A stretch of 64,000 bases of DNA, taken from assembly GCA_014960805.1 (NCBI GenBank), contig CP063163.1, forward strand, positions 1,443,584 to 1,507,583, written 5' to 3'. The notes beneath the pieces were generated by a model, which had not been told where the DNA came from, ran no database searches, and worked only from the letters and a program-made list of their open reading frames with translations. The translations under genes were made by a program, and so were the position numbers. The DNA comes from Cytobacillus suaedae (GTDB lineage Bacteria > Bacillota > Bacilli > Bacillales > Bacillaceae_L). How positions within the stretch are numbered: the stretch's first letter is position 1; every line of letters starts with the position of its first letter. Positions 25,703-34,437 of the stretch are shown here, piece by piece.

Positions 25703-26332
25703 ATGAGACTTTGTTTTATTGGGGGAGGAAATCCTTTAGCTGGAGAACTTGATGATGTATTGAATTATTTAAGTAATTACGTTGGGTTAGAAAGTAAAAT
25801 ATTGATAGTTCCTTTTGCGACTGATGAATCCAGACTTGATAGATGGGTTAATTCTGCAAAAAAAATTTTTGAGGACATAGGTGCAGATCATATCAGACTT
25901 CTCGACTATGGACTTACAAATCAAGAGATGCAAAATGAAATTAAAGTACATAATGTTCTTTATTTTACCGGAGGAAGACCAGAAAAGCTTATGGGAAGTT
26001 TGAGAAAAAAGGACTTAGTTCAAGCCCTTAAAGATTTTTCAGGATTATTGGTAGGTGTAAGTGCAGGTGCATTAGCTTTCTGTAATGACTGTATTATTAC
26101 AAAAGATGAGGATTATCCTGAAACATTGATAATAAAAGGTTTAGGCTTAGTAGATTTTAGTGTAGAAGTTCATTATGATGGAACGATTGATGAAGAGTTA
26201 ATTCCTTTATCTGATCAAAGAGATATATATGCTATCCCAAATGGGGGTGCATTGTTTTGGGACGGTGAAGTAATTACGCCTGTTAATAATGCGTTTTATT
26301 TCCATAGAAGAAATAAAGATACTATAGGCTAA
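25703..26332 (+). CDS. Peptidase S51 (PepE-like, class I glutamine-amidotransferase-like)
   Basis: 209 residues. GVSAGALAFCND (about 119-130) holds the nucleophile Ser of the GxSAGA elbow, preceded by LYFTGGRPEKL, and the His candidate is in FSVEVHYDG. S51 enzymes are aspartyl dipeptidases or relatives such as cyanophycinase. ATG follows AGGGAGAATG. It stands alone; function beyond a probable Ser hydrolase is not known. Confidence 0.85.
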   Translation: MRLCFIGGGNPLAGELDDVLNYLSNYVGLESKILIVPFATDESRLDRWVNSAKKIFEDIGADHIRLLDYGLTNQEMQNEIKVHNVLYFTGGRPEKLMGSLRKKDLVQALKDFSGLLVGVSAGALAFCNDCIITKDEDYPETLIIKGLGLVDFSVEVHYDGTIDEELIPLSDQRDIYAIPNGGALFWDGEVITPVNNAFYFHRRNKDTIG

Positions 26333-26378
26333 TTAGTTCAACAACTTATACTTAGGTATAAAAAAATTAAAGTAGATT

Positions 26379-26810
26379 TTATCTCTCTAAAAAATATAAT
26401 GTGATAAAGATTGCCAAGAGAGGGAGCAGGACAATTATAATTGTAATTGCTTCTAACTTGAAGATTTCTTTTCCTCTGTTTAAGATCTCTATATCACGCT
26501 GAGGAACAAAATTATCGTCAAAAATATTCTTTTTTTCTCCGTGGGTATTGAATTTAATGAAACTCAAACTAAAAACGATCAAACCATAGAGCAATGCTAC
26601 CAATGCTATTGCAATTATAAAACCTAATTCGAGTTGCAGATAAGAATAAAAAAGTAGTTCTAAAAGTAGTAATCCTAAAAATAGACCAAGAGAATTAAAC
26701 AACCCAAAGAGGATTCGAACTTTCTTCTTACTCCATTTTATTGTTTGTTGTCTTTTCCGAACTAACATATAGGAAAAAGTTAATATAATTACTATTAACA
26801 ATAGGTCCAT
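26379..26810 (-). CDS. Small membrane protein downstream of the antiporter operon
   Basis: 143 residues with four predicted membrane helices (1-18, 35-53, 60-83, 118-140) and a cytoplasmic loop of about 25 residues (KFNTHGEKKNIFDDNF). No family recognised. It lies 60 bases after the last antiporter gene on the same strand with no clear terminator between, so it may be cotranscribed. Confidence 0.6.
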   Translation of the reverse strand: MDLLLIVIILTFSYMLVRKRQQTIKWSKKKVRILFGLFNSLGLFLGLLLLELLFYSYLQLELGFIIAIALVALLYGLIVFSLSFIKFNTHGEKKNIFDDNFVPQRDIEILNRGKEIFKLEAITIIIVLLPLLAIFITLYFLER

Positions 26811-26871
26811 ATAAAACCTTCCTTTCTTTTTATAGCTAATTAGTTATGATAGTTTTCTCCTCCTGTTTTGC

Positions 26872-28422
26872 TTAAAACATCAATAACAACAAAATCAGTA
26901 AAGTGGTAGTTGCCCATACCAAATATCTACTTAATTTTCCGTCATGATAGTTACTTAACTTATTGCCTGTAATGACAACTAGTTTAGCCATTTTACGATA
27001 CATATCAAAATGGAGAAATTTTTCATAGTTTTTTACTAGATACTTCTTAAATAAGATAAATACAGCAACCGACAAGAGAAAGGGCTTTATTCCGCTTAGC
27101 AAATTTTTTGTATCAAAATAATGAATGTCTACATTCATATTCGTTACATGTTCTAACAAGGAAGGATAAATACCAATACCTATCATCAACACAGTTAACA
27201 GTCCCATTCCTACCTGCATGCTGATGGATGGTTTTTTATCTACGATATTCGTACTCTTTTTGAAAAAAGCATAATAGATAAATTTTAAAAACATAAGTGA
27301 AGTCCCAAAACTCATCAGATTGAAACCCCAGGTTAAAAATGGGTCATGTATTGCATCTTTAATAATGGTTTTACTCATATATCCATTGAAAAAAGGAACG
27401 CCAGCTATCCCTAAAAAAGCGACGAATGTTGCTATCGAAGTTACAGGGTGTTTACGCATAATTCCTACATGTTCAAAATCTTCCTTCCCAGTCGTATAAA
27501 TGACTACTCCCACTGCCATAAATAATACCGTTTTATATAAGATGTGATTAACGAGGTGAAATATAGCTCCTGTTATTCCCTCTGCAGTACCAATACTAAT
27601 TCCAATAATCATAAAACCAACCTGAATTATGATGGAATAGCTCAAAAATTTACGAACCTGGTTTGTTCTTAAGGCCATTACAATTCCAAACAAAGCCGAA
27701 ATAACACCGGCATATGCCAACATATTTATCCCAGGCAGCAGGACGCTCATTACATATACTCCAACTTTTGTTGTATAGATTGACAAAACAACTGCTACAT
27801 AAAAAGGAGCTTTGCTGTAAGCCATTGGCATCCAAGTATGAAAACCGATAAAGGCTAGCTTAACGGCTATTGCAATCATAAAAAAGGGGATTGAAGCTTC
27901 TATCGTACCTAGCGCTAAGCTACCTGTTGCTGAATACTGTAAAAAGATCCCCCATAATAAACTTAAACTTCCTGCCACATGTATTAGAAAATAATAATAC
28001 CCCGTTTTTTTGGTGAAATTCCTTGCCAGTATAATAAGAAGGGATGAACTGATGGTCATTAACTCCCAAAAAACATAGAGAGTAAACAAATCACCGGCAA
28101 ACACTACAGTCAGTGCACTACCAATAAACACAAATATCAATCTTAAATTAGCCAAAGAACATATTGTCATTGAATAAATGACAGCAGCCAAGCCACCAAC
28201 AGCAAAAATCAAGCCAGTTAATTTACTACTATTATCTACTTTAAAAGGAACTAGAGAGTACTTAAGGAAGTCCAGTTGAAAACTGTAACCAGGTATTAAA
28301 TAAAAAGTAACAATTAGGGCTCCTACAGTTATCAGCAATGAAATGATGTATTTGATTTTATGATTAAGAGGGAAAAGTAAAGCATAAGCACCTAGTATAT
28401 ATAAGAGACCTGGAGTAATCAT
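26872..28422 (-). CDS. Second NuoL/M-like (MnhA/D-type) antiporter subunit
   Basis: 516 residues, about 14 helices. The proton-conducting family core is present: Glu in DLFTLYVFWELM (helix 5) and Lys in AVKLAFIGFHTWMPMAY (helix 7), plus HLVNHILYKTVLF. It is a second, divergent subunit beside MnhD and takes the place of full-length MrpA, which is missing. This arrangement of two NuoL/M-like proteins resembles archaeal-type Mrp/Mbh modules. It begins 6 bases after mnhD ends. Confidence 0.85.
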   Translation of the reverse strand: MITPGLLYILGAYALLFPLNHKIKYIISLLITVGALIVTFYLIPGYSFQLDFLKYSLVPFKVDNSSKLTGLIFAVGGLAAVIYSMTICSLANLRLIFVFIGSALTVVFAGDLFTLYVFWELMTISSSLLIILARNFTKKTGYYYFLIHVAGSLSLLWGIFLQYSATGSLALGTIEASIPFFMIAIAVKLAFIGFHTWMPMAYSKAPFYVAVVLSIYTTKVGVYVMSVLLPGINMLAYAGVISALFGIVMALRTNQVRKFLSYSIIIQVGFMIIGISIGTAEGITGAIFHLVNHILYKTVLFMAVGVVIYTTGKEDFEHVGIMRKHPVTSIATFVAFLGIAGVPFFNGYMSKTIIKDAIHDPFLTWGFNLMSFGTSLMFLKFIYYAFFKKSTNIVDKKPSISMQVGMGLLTVLMIGIGIYPSLLEHVTNMNVDIHYFDTKNLLSGIKPFLLSVAVFILFKKYLVKNYEKFLHFDMYRKMAKLVVITGNKLSNYHDGKLSRYLVWATTTLLILLLLMF

Positions 28423-28428
28423 CTATCT

Positions 28429-29898
28429 TTAACCTCCTAGTAATATCCTTATGTACTCTTCATTATCTAGCAAGTAATTCGGAATTCTATTAATTAGATG
28501 TAAAGGTAATGAAGGCACTATACCAAACAGAATACATAAACTGCCCATGAATATTGTCGGTAATTTTAAAGATAAACCTGGTTCTTCTATTACTATTTCT
28601 TTATCGGTTTTTGTATATAATGTAACAATTACTTTTAAATAATAGGTTAAAGATAAAAACGTTCCTACCAGAATAGAAAAGGCAGCATACACAAAGCCAG
28701 CTTCTAGAGCTGCTTCAACAATAAGCCATTTACTCATAAATCCATTGAAGGGAGGCAGGCCCACAATTGCAAAAGAAGCAACGACAAAAATAAATGAAAG
28801 TAGGGGGAATCTATAACCTAGCCCTTTAATATCTTTTATATCAACAGCGCTTACACTATAAGAAAAAATGCCTGCAACGAGAAATAAAGTCCCTTTCATG
28901 ATGGCATGATTGAGAATGTGAAAACTTCCAGCAATTAATCCTGCTTCACTGCCTACAAATAATCCGATCGTGATATACGCAATCTGGGCAATACTAGAAT
29001 ACGCAAGAAGCCGGATTAAATTTGATTGTTGATAGGCCAGAAAATGAGCAATAAGAAAAGTCATGACTCCCCAGAAAACGCCAATCGTTAACATTCCACT
29101 ATCATTTAGAAACTCAATTCCAAACATGATATATAATACTCTTATTAATGCATATACAGCCGATTTCATCACTAATCCCGACGATAAAACATTATAAGGA
29201 ATAGGTGAATCTTCATAAGCATCTGGTAGCCAAGCATGCAGTGGAACTAACCCTATCTTAATGCTATAACCAAAAACAAATAACGCCATTAGTATACTTT
29301 TTATTTTAAAAGGGATGTCATTAAATGCTAGAGAGATCTCGGCCATATTTAGAGTGCCAGTTAAATAATACGTTAGGATTGTAGCGAGTAAAATAAAGAA
29401 GCTACCTAGTGTAGACATGACCAAATACTTAAACGTACCTTCGATTCCTTTATCCGTATTTTTAAGCATTGTCAAAGCAATAGAACTAAGAGAACACACT
29501 TCCAAAAATACATACAGATTAAATAAATCAGCCGTAAGAACCATTCCTGCAATACCGGCTATCATTAAATAGGTAAAAATAAAATAGGTATGTTGATGAA
29601 TGATTTGTATATATTTCAAGGAAAAAATAACTACAGGTAAAAATAATATTGCGATCATTAACAAAAACATGGTAGAAAAAGGATCTACCAGTAAATTTAT
29701 TCCTAACAGCCCCCAACCACCAACACTGTATACTTTTGGGGGATGACTAGTATAAATAACTAAAAGTAATAAAATAAGATAAATGATTGCACTACAGGTT
29801 ACCAGCGGGAAAAAAACCTTTTTAAAATAATACTTAAAAATGCCAAGAAAAAATGCGGTTAATAAAGGTAAGATGATAACCCAGACAGCAGCTTCCAT
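28429..29898 (-). CDS. mnhD: Na+/H+ antiporter subunit D (MnhD/MrpD)
   Basis: 489 residues, about 14 helices. Signature residues: Glu in DLFNLYVFLEVCSL (helix 5) and Lys in YSIKIGLVPLHAWLPDAYEDSP (helix 7), then HILNHAIMKGTLFL. It forms one of the proton paths of the Mrp complex. It lies 23 bases after mnhC. Confidence 0.93.
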   Translation of the reverse strand: MEAAVWVIILPLLTAFFLGIFKYYFKKVFFPLVTCSAIIYLILLLLVIYTSHPPKVYSVGGWGLLGINLLVDPFSTMFLLMIAILFLPVVIFSLKYIQIIHQHTYFIFTYLMIAGIAGMVLTADLFNLYVFLEVCSLSSIALTMLKNTDKGIEGTFKYLVMSTLGSFFILLATILTYYLTGTLNMAEISLAFNDIPFKIKSILMALFVFGYSIKIGLVPLHAWLPDAYEDSPIPYNVLSSGLVMKSAVYALIRVLYIMFGIEFLNDSGMLTIGVFWGVMTFLIAHFLAYQQSNLIRLLAYSSIAQIAYITIGLFVGSEAGLIAGSFHILNHAIMKGTLFLVAGIFSYSVSAVDIKDIKGLGYRFPLLSFIFVVASFAIVGLPPFNGFMSKWLIVEAALEAGFVYAAFSILVGTFLSLTYYLKVIVTLYTKTDKEIVIEEPGLSLKLPTIFMGSLCILFGIVPSLPLHLINRIPNYLLDNEEYIRILLGG

Positions 29899-29921
29899 TA
29901 TTAACCTCCCGAAAATAAAAG

Positions 29922-30257
29922 TTATCCTCTCAATTTTCTAATCTCATCAATGTTTAACGTTCCATATCTTTTATAAAGCTTAATCACCAACGCTAGCATG
30001 ACAGCTGTAACACTTCCCCCAATAACAATTGACGTTAAGGCCAGTGCCTGAGGGATAGGATCAACTACTATTTCATAAGCTTTGTCTAGAATAGGAGAAG
30101 TTCCACCCGGTTTATAACTTACGAGTATTAATAATAAAATCAAAGAAGATTCCGAAATAGTAAATCCTATCACCATTTTAATTAGATTTTTTTGAGTAAG
30201 TATCGTATACATTCCTAGACAGAACAAAATGATTACGACAATATATGGTATTTCCAC
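29922..30257 (-). CDS. mnhC: Na+/H+ antiporter subunit C (MnhC, NuoK-like)
   Basis: 111 residues, three helices. MVIGFTISESSLILLLILVSY contains the Glu typical of NuoK/MnhC helix 2, and DPIPQALALTSIVIGGSVTAV is the family signature. It begins 3 bases after mnhB ends. Confidence 0.93.
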   Translation of the reverse strand: MEIPYIVVIILFCLGMYTILTQKNLIKMVIGFTISESSLILLLILVSYKPGGTSPILDKAYEIVVDPIPQALALTSIVIGGSVTAVMLALVIKLYKRYGTLNIDEIRKLRG

Positions 30258-30260
30258 TGA

Positions 30261-30986
30261 TTATTTCTCCTTAATCAAGCTATTAAAAATGATCGCTAAA
30301 CCAGCTCCTACTTTTATACCAATCATTCCATTTAAATAAGGTATTAACCCCGCACTAATCAATTCTCCAGTATTTCCTGGACCAAAATTGGCATGTCCGT
30401 TGGAAAGAATTTGGCTTCCAGTCAATACTCCCAGTAATCCTAATAAAATAAAACCTATCGATCCTAGGGATTCTACTAACTTTGTTCTGGCAGGTGTGAA
30501 TTTATATTCAGATACTTCAACACCATAGGTTGTTGTCAGCAGAATGGGAATGGTAGCTAGAACAACTCCTCCAACAAAACCTCCACCAGGACTTATATGA
30601 CCAAATAATATTAAATACGCTCCTAAAACAGCTAAAAATGGGAGTATCATTTTTATCGTTTGATCAACAATGATTGTGAATTTAGTACCGAGCATTGTTG
30701 CAATACTTACTGGAACTATAAAAGCTAAAATAGAAGCCGCAGTTAAGATCACAGTTGCTTCACCCAACGTATCAAGACCTCGGTAATCAAGTAGGACGGA
30801 AGCAACTAAATTTGTCGCCCCGGTTTCTTGTACCCCTTCAGATATATAGTGTTCAGATAAATATCTTTTACCATCATTACCAAGATTATGTATTTCAAAA
30901 AATAATAACAATAAGAACATAGCCAACAATCCAACAAGGCCTATTTTATAGAGCTCTTTAACCATTTCATATATTCTACTACTCAT
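30261..30986 (-). CDS. mnhB: Antiporter subunit B (MbhE/MnhB fusion-like)
   Basis: 241 residues, longer than a plain MnhB (about 140). Residues 1-100 resemble MbhE, including LGEATVILTAASILAF, and residues about 115-240 form the MnhB domain with LFGHISPGGGFVGGVVLA. In Mrp systems of Bacillus the first part belongs to the end of MrpA; here it is fused to MnhB. Start overlaps the preceding gene by 4 bases (ATGA). Confidence 0.88.
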   Translation of the reverse strand: MSSRIYEMVKELYKIGLVGLLAMFLLLLFFEIHNLGNDGKRYLSEHYISEGVQETGATNLVASVLLDYRGLDTLGEATVILTAASILAFIVPVSIATMLGTKFTIIVDQTIKMILPFLAVLGAYLILFGHISPGGGFVGGVVLATIPILLTTTYGVEVSEYKFTPARTKLVESLGSIGFILLGLLGVLTGSQILSNGHANFGPGNTGELISAGLIPYLNGMIGIKVGAGLAIIFNSLIKEK

Positions 30987-31222
30987 CGTTCAATACCCGT
31001 TTTATTTAATGTAATGACAAAAAAAACGGTCGTTAAGCCAGCCGTCATAACTGCTTCAGCCAAAGCAACACCTGGTGCTTGAAGTATGACAAAAATAACG
31101 ACTAGAATTACCCCGAATATAGGAAGAGTTATAACTGATGTTGAGATATCTTTCGTAAAAATACAAAAAAATGCGGTAATTAGTAAAAATAGCATTAACA
31201 GATTAATAAGTAGATCTATCAT
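30983..31222 (-). CDS. MbhD/DUF4040-like antiporter subunit
   Basis: 79 residues, three helices. APGVALAEAVMTAGLTTVFFV is the DUF4040/MbhD signature, which in canonical MrpA forms part of the C-terminal region. As a free-standing gene it matches the split organisation of archaeal Mbh/Mrp operons. It lies 14 bases after mnhG and overlaps mnhB. Confidence 0.85.
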   Translation of the reverse strand: MIDLLINLLMLFLLITAFFCIFTKDISTSVITLPIFGVILVVIFVILQAPGVALAEAVMTAGLTTVFFVITLNKTGIER

Positions 31223-31236
31223 GACTTTACCTCCAA

Positions 31237-31569
31237 TTACTCATCTCTATCCTTTTCTGCAATTGTTTCTGATACTAAATTAACATTAGTAGAGAGACGA
31301 GCTATGACATGAATTGCGATCGGATTCGTGAGTAATAAAAAAAGGATGAGTACAATAAGTTTTAAGGAATCAAACCCGATTCCATCCAAAACTATACACC
31401 CTATTAAAACTGAAATACCTCCAGCGCTCAGACATTTAGAGCCTGCATGTAACCGAGTATACAAATCAGGGAAACGAATCATTCCCACAGCAGCACTTAA
31501 CAAAAAATAACCACCTGTTAGAAAAAAAACATAAACAACTAGTTGTCTTAAAATAGGAATTAAATCAAT
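31237..31569 (-). CDS. mnhG: Na+/H+ antiporter subunit G (MnhG) with a probable ATT start
   Basis: 110 residues from the ATT at 31569-31567. The core SAAVGMIRFPDLYTRLHAGSK is the MnhG signature. The first TTG in frame (31503) would cut off most of the first membrane helix (LVVYVFFLTGGYFLL), and no ATG, GTG or TTG lies between that and a stop. The ATT has GGAGGAG six bases upstream and overlaps the mnhF stop as ATTGA, just like the usual ATGA coupling. ATT starts are rare but known (infC). Confidence 0.8.
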   Translation of the reverse strand: MDLIPILRQLVVYVFFLTGGYFLLSAAVGMIRFPDLYTRLHAGSKCLSAGGISVLIGCIVLDGIGFDSLKLIVLILFLLLTNPIAIHVIARLSTNVNLVSETIAEKDRDE

Positions 31570-31837
31570 CGCTAACTCCTCCTTGCTCAGGTTTTCTTAA
31601 ATATTTTGCCATCATCAAAACAACGATAAATAAGAAAGCCCCATAAGCTAAGGCCACATCAATAAACATTTTTCTTTCAAAATAATAACCTAATAACACG
31701 AGTACTAATACAAACATGACACCTATAGAATTCAGTGCAACGATTCTGTCAGATAAACTAGGACCTTTAATGACCCTATAAAAAGTTAATAAAGCAATTA
31801 AGACAATTGCTATTATTAAATAGAGCACTACGATCAC
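31565..31837 (-). CDS. mnhF: Na+/H+ antiporter subunit F (MnhF)
   Basis: 90 residues, three helices. YRVIKGPSLSDRIVALNSIG and VALAYGAFLFIVVLMMAKYL are family signatures. It lies 24 bases after mnhE; its stop overlaps the mnhG start. Confidence 0.93.
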   Translation of the reverse strand: MIVVLYLIIAIVLIALLTFYRVIKGPSLSDRIVALNSIGVMFVLVLVLLGYYFERKMFIDVALAYGAFLFIVVLMMAKYLRKPEQGGVSD

Positions 31838-31861
31838 ACTCCAAATTGAGTAAATGAGGAA

Positions 31862-32368
31862 TCAATCAACTATTTTAGCAAGTAACTTCTCATGTTTATG
31901 GATACGTACTTTCTTTGCTTCTGCTTCATTGTCACTGTGAACTTCTATCCAGTGAATAGTATAGTTTTTAGTTGAGATATCGAAATCCATAGCCAGAGAC
32001 CCTTGAGGTAATGTGATAAAATTGGCCGAAATTGCAGTACTGTTTACATTTTTATAAGATGTTTTTACTCTTTCGATTCGGGGAGAGAATGAAGGCTTAA
32101 TTGCAAATGCTTGTCTGGATACTCTGATTGCAGATGAAAATACATCAACTATAAGAGCACAGATCACTAAAATTATGTAATATGCTTTAATAAAAAGTTC
32201 TTTCATCCCATATTTCATTTGTACTGACTTAAACACAATATCTGCCATCATAAGTGAAATAATAGAGCAAATAATTGTACCCAACAAAAATACCTCGATA
32301 GTAATGCGGCCAGCAAAAACAAACCATAAAGCCAAAGTTAGAATAATTAGTACTAATTTCTTCTTCAA
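31862..32368 (-). CDS. mnhE: Na+/H+ antiporter subunit E (MnhE)
   Basis: 168 residues: two N-terminal helices, then the cytoplasmic domain with TAISANFITLPQGSLAMDFD, the MnhE signature, and IHWIEVHS. It is the first gene of the eight-gene operon E-F-G-MbhD-B-C-D-second NuoL/M-like, which would exchange Na+ (or another cation) for H+ in pH and salt homeostasis. Confidence 0.92.
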   Translation of the reverse strand: MKKKLVLIILTLALWFVFAGRITIEVFLLGTIICSIISLMMADIVFKSVQMKYGMKELFIKAYYIILVICALIVDVFSSAIRVSRQAFAIKPSFSPRIERVKTSYKNVNSTAISANFITLPQGSLAMDFDISTKNYTIHWIEVHSDNEAEAKKVRIHKHEKLLAKIVD

Positions 32369-32612
32369 ATGATGTACCTCACTTTAAATTTCAGCAAAAT
32401 TGGCTAACCAATGGAAAACAAAGGTAGTCGTTCTTATTATCACCATAGGATTCGTTTTTACTATTGATATATTTAAATTCTATGTTTAATAATGAGTAGA
32501 AAAATCAATATCGCAAGTAAGTGGCTTTATTTAGTGTTAAAAATAAATAATCACAAAAATTGCTTGGGTAAACGCGTAATACCATTCTTTTGTTCTATTG
32601 TATGTAATAGTA

Positions 32613-33215
32613 TTAGTTTACTGGTTCGCTTTTTTCTAAATACTTCTGCTGCACAGAATCAAAGAGTTTACTTAATAATAAAGCTATAATACCAATACAA
32701 ATATACTTTATCGTTATACCAAAATAAGTAAATTTATCTGTGTTAATTTCAAACAACCCTAACCAGCTCATTAAAGGTTTAAAACCCAGACCCATTATAA
32801 AAGAAGCGCCTATCATATACAGAAAATAATTTTTTCCCTTATTTAATGTTTGTTGATAGATTAACATGAAAATTACTGGCAATAGAGAAGCACCGATTGA
32901 AACATTTATAGGCATCAACGGAGTCAAAAAATGTGGATAATCCCAAAAACCTAATCTGTTCATAATGGCATCTATGTATATCGCGGTTGTATGAACAGCA
33001 AAACCATAGAACCCTAATTGATACATCCGTCTTCTATCTATTGCAAAATATAGAATAATCAAAGGTAGAATCAATAAAGCGACTTTTATCCAAAATTGCC
33101 AAGTATTAAATGCTGAATATCTCTCCCAATATTCTGACATTATGTTTAATAATTCACTTCTTATTTTCCCGATTTGATTATACATTTCTAGCTGTTTCTT
33201 CGTCATTTCATCCAT
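32613..33215 (-). CDS. CBO0543-like membrane protein
   Basis: 200 residues from ATG 33215; GAGGAGGT lies 6 bases before it, so I prefer it to the upstream TTG at 33245. A soluble N-terminal helix (MYNQIGKIRSELLNIMSEYWERY) is followed by five membrane helices. LLILPLIILYFAIDRRRMYQLGFYG and WDYPHFLTPLMPINVS resemble the protein at 46553 and the CBO0543 family. No function is known. Monocistronic. Confidence 0.65.
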   Translation of the reverse strand: MDEMTKKQLEMYNQIGKIRSELLNIMSEYWERYSAFNTWQFWIKVALLILPLIILYFAIDRRRMYQLGFYGFAVHTTAIYIDAIMNRLGFWDYPHFLTPLMPINVSIGASLLPVIFMLIYQQTLNKGKNYFLYMIGASFIMGLGFKPLMSWLGLFEINTDKFTYFGITIKYICIGIIALLLSKLFDSVQQKYLEKSEPVN

Positions 33216-33543
33216 AGGTTTACCTCCTCGGTAGGTTAAGGACAATAGAATGTTATGGTGTGATTAAACATATTTATTATTAGCAATATGAAAAGAATTA
33301 ACCTATTGTTTTCAAGAAATGTATTTTATCACCTACCACTAAAATAAACTTCTTTAATTTAGGAAAAATGCAATACTGAACTAGACAATGCTCATTCTTT
33401 TTTTAAAAATAGGAGAGCACCGATCTACTATTTACTTAAATAGTTAAAATGATCTAAGTTTATACTTGGGACTTTTCCTTGCAGTAAACTGATGAGATAA
33501 AAAATTTGGTGTGTTTGTTATGCAACCTTTTAGTTGCTTATGC
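33216..33543. other. Intergenic stretch with no gene seen
   Basis: A+T-rich, with no supported frame. GCAACCTTTTAGTTGC at 33523-33538, next to the arsR promoter, looks like a weaker copy of the palindrome at 33551-33566 and may be a second operator half-site. Confidence 0.45.
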
Positions 33544-33573
33544 TTGACAAGCAACCTTAAGGTTGCATATAAT
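33544..33573 (+). promoter_or_regulatory. Promoter with palindromic operator of the second arsR
   Basis: TTGACA (33544-33549), an 18-base spacer and TATAAT (33568-33573). The spacer is almost entirely the perfect 16-base palindrome GCAACCTTAAGGTTGC (33551-33566), an evident operator for autorepression. Confidence 0.8.
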
Positions 33574-33579
33574 CGATAT

Positions 33580-33858
33580 ATGAATTGGGATAAAGACGCT
33601 ATTTTTAAAGCACTTAGTGATTCGACTCGACGGGTTATATTAGACGAGCTATCAGAACGTAATGAGCTAACTTTATATGAGCTTACGGCACGACTCATTA
33701 TGAAGCACAACCTTAGTATTTCACGACAAGCGATAGCAAAACATCTTTCTGCATTAGAAGCTGCTGAGCTCGTAATATCAAAACGAAAAGGTAAATATCG
33801 GGTACTTTTTTTAAACAAAGAACCACTTAGAAATTTGCTGAAAGGATGGCTAGATTAA
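33580..33858 (+). CDS. ArsR-family regulator (SdpR-like), possibly leaderless
   Basis: 92 residues from ATG 33580: IFKALSDSTRRVILDEL, then ISRQAIAKHLSALEAAELVISKRKGKYRVLF, a standard ArsR winged helix without metal ligands. The -10 ends at 33573, so transcription should begin at or next to the ATG, and no Shine-Dalgarno sequence fits before it. An upstream in-frame start (33511) lies before the promoter and is rejected. It is followed by a VOC gene 75 bases on, a common pairing with the repressor controlling the operon. Confidence 0.85.
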   Translation: MNWDKDAIFKALSDSTRRVILDELSERNELTLYELTARLIMKHNLSISRQAIAKHLSALEAAELVISKRKGKYRVLFLNKEPLRNLLKGWLD

Positions 33859-33932
33859 TTTTATAAAAAATGACCACTGTATGAGTTTCTCTAAAAGAGC
33901 CATACATCGCAAATGTCAAAGGAGGCACCAAA

Positions 33933-34319
33933 ATGTTAAAAGTCATTATTACTAGTATTTTCGTAGAAGACCAAGACAAGGCGTTAGAATTTTACTCAGA
34001 AACGTTAGGATTTGTTAAAAAGCATGATGTTCCTACAGGAGAACATAGGTGGATAACGCTTGTTTCTCCCGATGAACAAGACGGAACTGAGCTTTTACTC
34101 GAACCGAATGAACACCCAGCAGCAAAAGAGTATCAACAGAGGCTATTTGATGATGGCATACCAGTAACAATGTTCGGGGTTGCAGATATTCAAAAAGAGT
34201 ATAAAAGATTAGTGGAAAAAGGCGTGCAGTTTACTATGGAGCCTACCAAAATGGGCGAAATCACAATAGCTGTCTTCGACGATACTTGCGGTAACCTTAT
34301 TCAGATAATACAGCAGTAA
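33933..34319 (+). CDS. VOC-family (glyoxalase/bleomycin-resistance-like) protein
   Basis: 128 residues: ITSIFVEDQDKALEFYSETLGF at the start, WITLVSPDEQDGTELLLEP, and FDDTCGNLIQIIQQ at the end, the usual VOC repeats with candidate metal ligands His and Glu. ATG follows AAAGGAGGC. It is probably in one operon with the ArsR gene upstream. The substrate is unknown. Confidence 0.88.
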   Translation: MLKVIITSIFVEDQDKALEFYSETLGFVKKHDVPTGEHRWITLVSPDEQDGTELLLEPNEHPAAKEYQQRLFDDGIPVTMFGVADIQKEYKRLVEKGVQFTMEPTKMGEITIAVFDDTCGNLIQIIQQ

Positions 34320-34437
34320 TGTCATGAAGACGTAGAGATGATTCAGAAGTGAGAAGGTTGTTAGGTAGATGATAGGTTTGGTGTCACAGGACCATTAAAT
34401 TCACCAAGAATTGTCTTGGAAAATAGGTGATGTAAAA

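Noticed and set aside
31237-31503. mnhG starting at TTG 31503
   Set aside because: This would remove most of the first membrane helix and has no ribosome site; the ATT at 31569 has GGAGGAG and stop-start overlap with mnhF.
33511-33858. Second arsR starting at 33511
   Set aside because: That start lies upstream of the TTGACA/TATAAT promoter and adds 23 residues not part of the fold; ATG 33580 gives the usual ArsR N-terminus.
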